From the NCBI RefSeq assembly GCF_001685355.1, contig NZ_CP016438.1, positions 4,278,001 through 4,342,000 on the forward strand: a stretch of 64,000 nucleotides of DNA. Direction: 5' to 3'. Source of the DNA: Streptomyces lincolnensis. GTDB lineage: Bacteria > Actinomycetota > Actinomycetes > Streptomycetales > Streptomycetaceae. Of this stretch, positions 60,400 to 64,000 are shown piece after piece. The position numbers were made by a program, and so were the translations under genes. The first letter of the stretch is position 1, and every line of letters begins with the position of its first letter. The notes under the pieces were generated by a model. It was not told where the DNA came from. It was given only the letters and a program-made list of their open reading frames with translations, and made no database searches.

Positions 60400-60633
60400 C
60401 ACCATACGAAGAGCCCCGGGGCACTCGGAGCCGAACGCCCTGGCCAGATCGGCCCGTTCGGCCGCTGGCCCGATCCCCGCGAGGACGAGGGCCACGACGA
60501 GTCCGACGAGGAAGATCCGGCTCCGAAAGTAACTCAGGGGTTACTTGTCACCTGGTTCGCCGGTCGTCAACAGCGCCCCTTGTTCGCCCGCCCCGAGGGC
60601 TCCGCTGTGGGGTCATGTTCTGCTCCGGAGCGC

Positions 60634-61641
60634 TCAGTGGTTCGGAGCGCCCGCCAGTTCGCGCAGGCGAGTATTGTTCTCCAACGCCCACCGCACGGTC
60701 CGCGGTGCGTGCCCGAGCAGGGTTTCCAGTTGGTCGGAGAGGACGTCGTACCGCCCGCTGGCGATCAGCCTGGTCTGGATCCTCAGGTGCGCCGCCACGT
60801 GCCGGGCCGCACCCGGATCGCCCAGGGCCTCCTGCAGGACGGTCTCGTCAAGGAAGGCCTCGTTCCAGGCCTCCACTTCCTCAGGGACGTAGGTGACCTG
60901 ACGTCCCAGCACGGCTGCGTAGTCCTCGGCGAACCCGTACATGTCCTTCAGCTCCGGGCCGGTGAGCGCGTAGGACTTCGAGATGTGCGGTGCGGGGTCG
61001 ACCAGCACCTTCACGCACACCTCTGCCACGTCGTGAACGGCGATGGGCGCAAGCCGCTGCTTGCCGAAGGGCAGGCGCAGTTCACCGTTGCTCAGCGGGC
61101 CCTGTTGCATCCAGGTCAGATGGGGGTTCTCGGCGAACAGGGTCGGACGCACGTTGACGGTCGGCAGGCCGGACCAGTCCAGCACCCGCTCGCAGACCCA
61201 GTGCGCCCGCTGCTGCGGTGACCAGTCCGTGACCACTCCGCCGAGCCAGGAATGCCGCTCCTCATCCGGTGCGGTCATCTTCTCGAGCGTCATGTACGAC
61301 TGCTCGTAGTTGGACAGGTGCACGAAGGCCTCGATGTCGCCCTGAGCTCGCGCCGCCGCGGCCATCACGGTGAGGGCATCGACGTAGTACGGCTGCGGGG
61401 TCATGCTGAAGTAGATGCGCTTGACACCCTTCAGCGCGGCGGCCGCGTCCGCGAGTTTGAGCAGGTCGCCGACGACGACCTCGGCCCCGGCCTCGCGCAG
61501 CGACTGCGCGCGTTCGTCGTCCCGTCGCACGAACGCGCGCACCGGGTGGCCCTGTTCGAGCAGCATGTCGATCATCAGCCTGCTCACGCCACCGACCTGG
61601 CCGCCGGCGCCGGTGATCAGAATGGGATTGCGTTCCGTCAT
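60634..61641 (-). CDS. NmrA-family NAD(P)-binding protein
   Basis: 335 residues. N-terminal ILITGAGGQVGGVSRLMIDML is the NAD(P) loop, followed by VRAFVRRDDERA, GDLLKLADAAAAL, VHLSNYEQSYMT and the NVRPTLFAEN region of atypical SDR/NmrA proteins, which may sense or reduce NAD(P). It lacks a clear YxxxK. It may share a transcript with the dehalogenase-like gene upstream, although 396 bp separate them. Confidence 0.88.
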   Translation of the reverse strand: MTERNPILITGAGGQVGGVSRLMIDMLLEQGHPVRAFVRRDDERAQSLREAGAEVVVGDLLKLADAAAALKGVKRIYFSMTPQPYYVDALTVMAAAARAQGDIEAFVHLSNYEQSYMTLEKMTAPDEERHSWLGGVVTDWSPQQRAHWVCERVLDWSGLPTVNVRPTLFAENPHLTWMQQGPLSNGELRLPFGKQRLAPIAVHDVAEVCVKVLVDPAPHISKSYALTGPELKDMYGFAEDYAAVLGRQVTYVPEEVEAWNEAFLDETVLQEALGDPGAARHVAAHLRIQTRLIASGRYDVLSDQLETLLGHAPRTVRWALENNTRLRELAGAPNH

Positions 61642-62037
61642 TGGTGTGTCCTTCGTCTGGTGGGGGGGTGGGTCGGCCGTTCAGGAAGCCGAGGATGTGA
61701 AGTCGTCGAGGTGGGGGAGGAAGTTGAGAGGTGTGGCGCCTCGGCGGGACGCTCCAGCTGCCTGCTTGCTTGCTGGGCATGGCTGAAAGCCGTCTGGAGA
61801 CTGATTGGTCTCCTCACCGATGGAGGTGAGGCGAGCGGGTGACGGGCCGAGATCGTGGAGCCGCTCCGGAAGGTGTTGGGGTGAGGTGTGGTCGCAGGAC
61901 GGGGGAACGCCGTCGACGACGGAGAGTCGTGGCCGGGCACCGTCGTCCCGGCGGCGGCGCGGCTTCGTAGCCACAACCTGCCGCACGGTGAACAGCCGAT
62001 TCCGTACGTGCGCAGCCGCCCGTTCGACATGGAGGGG
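61642..62037. other. Gene-free gap
   Basis: A stretch of 396 bases between two minus-strand genes. Frames here (for example 61681-61986) are Arg/Pro/Ser-rich without start signals or recognised motifs. No tRNA, strong hairpin or repeat was found. Confidence 0.5.
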
Positions 62038-62982
62038 TCAGGTGCGCGCGGGTGTCGTCTGCAGGAACAGTTCGAGCAGGGCCAGCAGCGTCTCGGGAGC
62101 GTCCTCGGTCGGGAAGTGGCCGGCGCCCGGGATCTCGACCACGGGTGCGTCGGGGTAGCTGAGCCTGAACGACGGGATCACGTACTCGGGCAGCAGTGCG
62201 GTGTCGCGCATCCCGACCGCCAGCATCGCCGGCACGGCGCGCAGTGCGGCGACGGCTTCCATGGGCGGCGGGCCGGGCGGGGGGCTCTGCGGGCCTTCCA
62301 GGACCTGCCGGGGGAAGGCGATGACACCGCGGCTCTCGGCCGGGGTGGGGAAGGGGCTGGAGTAGGCGCGGATCCAGGTCGGCGTGGCGATCTCCGGTCG
62401 GGCGACATGTTGCAGGTCGATCATCAGCTGGGCGATGGTGTGACCCGCGTTTCCGAGGATCTGCTCGAACGAACCGTCCGCGAGCGCCGAGTGGGCCCAC
62501 TGGAACCACCGGCTCTCGGCGCCGTTGGCCTTCATCAGTTCCTCGATGCCCTCGGCGAGGGGCAGCACGGTGTTCACCGCGAAGATCCGGGAGATCCGGT
62601 CGGGATGACGCAATGCGAACCCGGTGCCGACGGGGCCGCCCCAGTCACGGACCACCAGGGTGATGTCGGTGAGGTCGAGCGTGTCGACGAGCAGCGATTC
62701 GAGATTGAGGATGTGTTCGCTCGCGTCGTACGTGCGATCCTGCGGTGTCTCGCTCTTGCCGAAGCCCATGTGGTCGGGAACGACCACCCGATGGTGACGT
62801 GACAGCGGCCCGATCAGGTGGCGCCACTCGTAGCCCCACGTGGGCTCGCCATGCAGCATGACGATCGTCTGACCGGGCCGTTCGGGGCCCTCGTCGACGT
62901 AGTGCTGACGGAAGCCGGCCGCCTCGTTGAAGCGGGCGGGATACGGCCACGTGCCGTCGAACGTCTCTTCAGCAGCAATCAC
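62038..62982 (-). CDS. Haloalkane dehalogenase-like alpha/beta hydrolase
   Basis: 314 residues. The oxyanion/halide motif HGEPTWGYEW (Glu46) and nucleophile motif VVRDWGG (Asp113, Trp114) are the haloalkane-dehalogenase signatures; a serine would be expected in esterases. An acid (Asp260, GMRDTALLP) and His289 (GAGHFP) complete a triad. Glu rather than Asn in HGEP resembles the DhlA-like subgroup. A dehalogenase or an epoxide-hydrolase-like reaction is possible. It is divergent from the TetR at 63277, its probable regulator. Confidence 0.85.
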   Translation of the reverse strand: MIAAEETFDGTWPYPARFNEAAGFRQHYVDEGPERPGQTIVMLHGEPTWGYEWRHLIGPLSRHHRVVVPDHMGFGKSETPQDRTYDASEHILNLESLLVDTLDLTDITLVVRDWGGPVGTGFALRHPDRISRIFAVNTVLPLAEGIEELMKANGAESRWFQWAHSALADGSFEQILGNAGHTIAQLMIDLQHVARPEIATPTWIRAYSSPFPTPAESRGVIAFPRQVLEGPQSPPPGPPPMEAVAALRAVPAMLAVGMRDTALLPEYVIPSFRLSYPDAPVVEIPGAGHFPTEDAPETLLALLELFLQTTPART

Positions 62983-63240
62983 GGGACATCGTGCCTTCCG
63001 GTGCGGTGTTGTCCGTACTGACCGCGGTCATGAGGTCCTCCGAAGCATTGGTTCCGAAGCAGCCTTCATCGGCTGGCTCGTTCTTGCGTCGAACTGCGTG
63101 CGACGCCCTGAACGTCATGAGTTCAACGCCCGAGCCGCCTCCGCGGCGTCGCGGTCCCGCACGCCCGGACCAAGCCTGTCCGGGGAGCTCAGGACCGTTG
63201 TGGACTGAACGGTAAGAAACCTAGATGGTTCTGTACTGGG

Positions 63241-63277
63241 TTGTCAAGAAGGGTGGGTCGGTCGTACCTTCAATGCA
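63241..63277 (+). promoter_or_regulatory. Leaderless sigma-70-type promoter of the TetR gene
   Basis: TTGTCA (63241-63246), 18 bases, TACCTT (63265-63270), then the ATG seven bases later at 63277: the start codon should be the transcript start. An AACC-tagat-GGTT dyad just upstream (near 63218-63230) is a weak operator candidate. The rest of the 62983-63276 gap shows no gene. Confidence 0.6.
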
Positions 63278-63900
63278 TGGCCAGACCACGAAGTTTCGAC
63301 CGCGATCACGTCCTGCATGCCGCCGAGCGGCAGTTCCGCACCTCGGGCTACAACGGCACCAGCGTCGACGACATCAGCGCCGCCACCGGCCTGGGCCGCG
63401 GCAGCCTCTACGGCGCGTTCGACGACAAGCACGGCGTGCTGATGCAGGCCATGACCGGGTACCTTGGCCGGCTCGCGCAGGGTCCGCGGAAGGCGCTCGC
63501 CGGACCGGACGAGGGCGCCCTGGAACGCCTGCACGCCTACCTGCTCCGCGCCGTCCACGGAGTGCCACTCGCCCCCGACGTACCCCCCGCCCCCGACCGG
63601 ACGGGGGCGGCCTGCTTCGCCGCCAAGATGGCCCTGGAGATCGGCGCCTCCGACCCCGAGGTGCAACGCCTGGCCCACGACTGCTTCGCCGTAGTCCGCA
63701 CGGCCGTGGCCGAGTGCGTGCGAGCAGCCCAGCGCAACGGCGACATCGACCCCGACGCCGACCCCGACGACCTCGCCTACCTCCTGCTCACCATCATCCG
63801 CGGCAGCGACATCGTCGGCGCCTACGGCCACAGCCCCGACCGCCTCACCTCGATCGCGGAGAGCGCGTTCGCACTCCTGCCCCGCCCACGCCAAAGCTGA
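63277..63900 (+). CDS. TetR-family regulator
   Basis: 207 residues from ATG 63277. Helix-turn-helix AAERQFRTSGYNGTSVDDISAATGLGRGSLYGAFDDKHGVL is AcrR-like. The effector domain has TGAACFAAKMALEIGASDPEV, the region of redox- or electrophile-responsive TetR proteins of the NemR/YxaF type, with one cysteine retained. It is divergent from the dehalogenase-like gene, which it probably represses together with the NmrA gene. 63901-64000 shows no gene. Confidence 0.92.
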   Translation: MARPRSFDRDHVLHAAERQFRTSGYNGTSVDDISAATGLGRGSLYGAFDDKHGVLMQAMTGYLGRLAQGPRKALAGPDEGALERLHAYLLRAVHGVPLAPDVPPAPDRTGAACFAAKMALEIGASDPEVQRLAHDCFAVVRTAVAECVRAAQRNGDIDPDADPDDLAYLLLTIIRGSDIVGAYGHSPDRLTSIAESAFALLPRPRQS

Positions 63901-64000
63901 GAAGGGCACGGCCGGCCCCGCTGCACCGGCATCCGATGCGGCCGGCCCACCTCGACGCCGCGCAGGCACGGCCCGCAGGTTTACGCGCCGCCGGGCGGTC

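Noticed and set aside
61681..61986. 101-codon minus-strand frame between the NmrA and dehalogenase-like genes
   Set aside because: No ribosome site, Arg/Pro/Ser-rich composition, and no recognised similarity.
1..64000. Biosynthetic gene cluster, prophage or phage-defence island
   Set aside because: No polyketide or peptide synthetase, terpene cyclase, RiPP, phage structural or recognised defence gene was found; the only integrase-like sequence is a broken resolvase.

Overview
The window is from a Streptomyces chromosome. GC is very high with third-position G/C bias, GTG/TTG starts are common, and the gene set is streptomycete: an HrdD-type sigma factor, a 6C-type small RNA, a SepX-type divisome protein, an FmdB zinc ribbon, a DUF6227 protein, a secreted M6 protease and many TetR/MarR/MerR/IclR/WYL regulators. 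Names come from motif recognition in the sequence; no database search was run.

Layout. 1-3.3 kb: 3' end of a tricorn-type protease. 3.4-7.8 kb: a small charged protein, then a translationally coupled Baeyer-Villiger-type monooxygenase / alpha-beta hydrolase / SDR operon, with a divergent MerR regulator and a perfect palindrome between them. 7.8-15.3 kb: a frameshifted hydrolase relic, exonuclease III, a GNAT enzyme, and a two-component system divergent from an ABC exporter (ATPase plus large FtsX-like permease). 15.3-21.0 kb: tRNA-Ala(CGC), then the minus-strand block galU - moeA/glp - moaC - moaB/mog - rimJ-like GNAT - sepX/glpR, which matches the gephyrin-like cell-division cluster of Actinobacteria. 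21.1-34.9 kb: folate cyclo-ligase, penicillin acylase, cation/proton antiporter, MFS permease, an FmdB-family gene behind a CIRCE-like operator, MTA phosphorylase, an RcpC/CpaB-like membrane protein, MscL, P1 peptidase, L,D-transpeptidase lipoprotein and a DUF6227 protein. 35-39 kb: fruR-fruK-fruA. 39-44 kb: DHA2 efflux pump and divergent WYL regulator, the 6C-type RNA, and hrdD behind a sigma-R-type promoter. 43.5-51.5 kb: DODA-type dioxygenase/MarR, DHA2 pump/TetR, M6 protease, a double-length IclR regulator and an FMN reductase.

From about 52.6 kb the window changes character. Intact genes (methyltransferase, MFS/TetR, another TetR, NmrA protein, haloalkane-dehalogenase-like enzyme and its TetR) are separated by decayed pieces: a transposase-like gene, a decapitated MerR gene, an IS5-type transposase tail, a LysR effector domain, a DUF2993 protein, a GH32 domain and a serine recombinase. 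Large perfect inverted repeats and short tandem repeats lie among them. This looks like an old insertion and deletion hot spot.

Most informative signals: the sepX-glp-galU linkage, the 6C RNA beside hrdD, a sigma-R promoter with exact 18-bp spacing on hrdD, the CIRCE-like site before the FmdB gene, a probable CTG start in a 4-bp CTGA overlap, and several regulator/operator pairs readable directly from palindromes.
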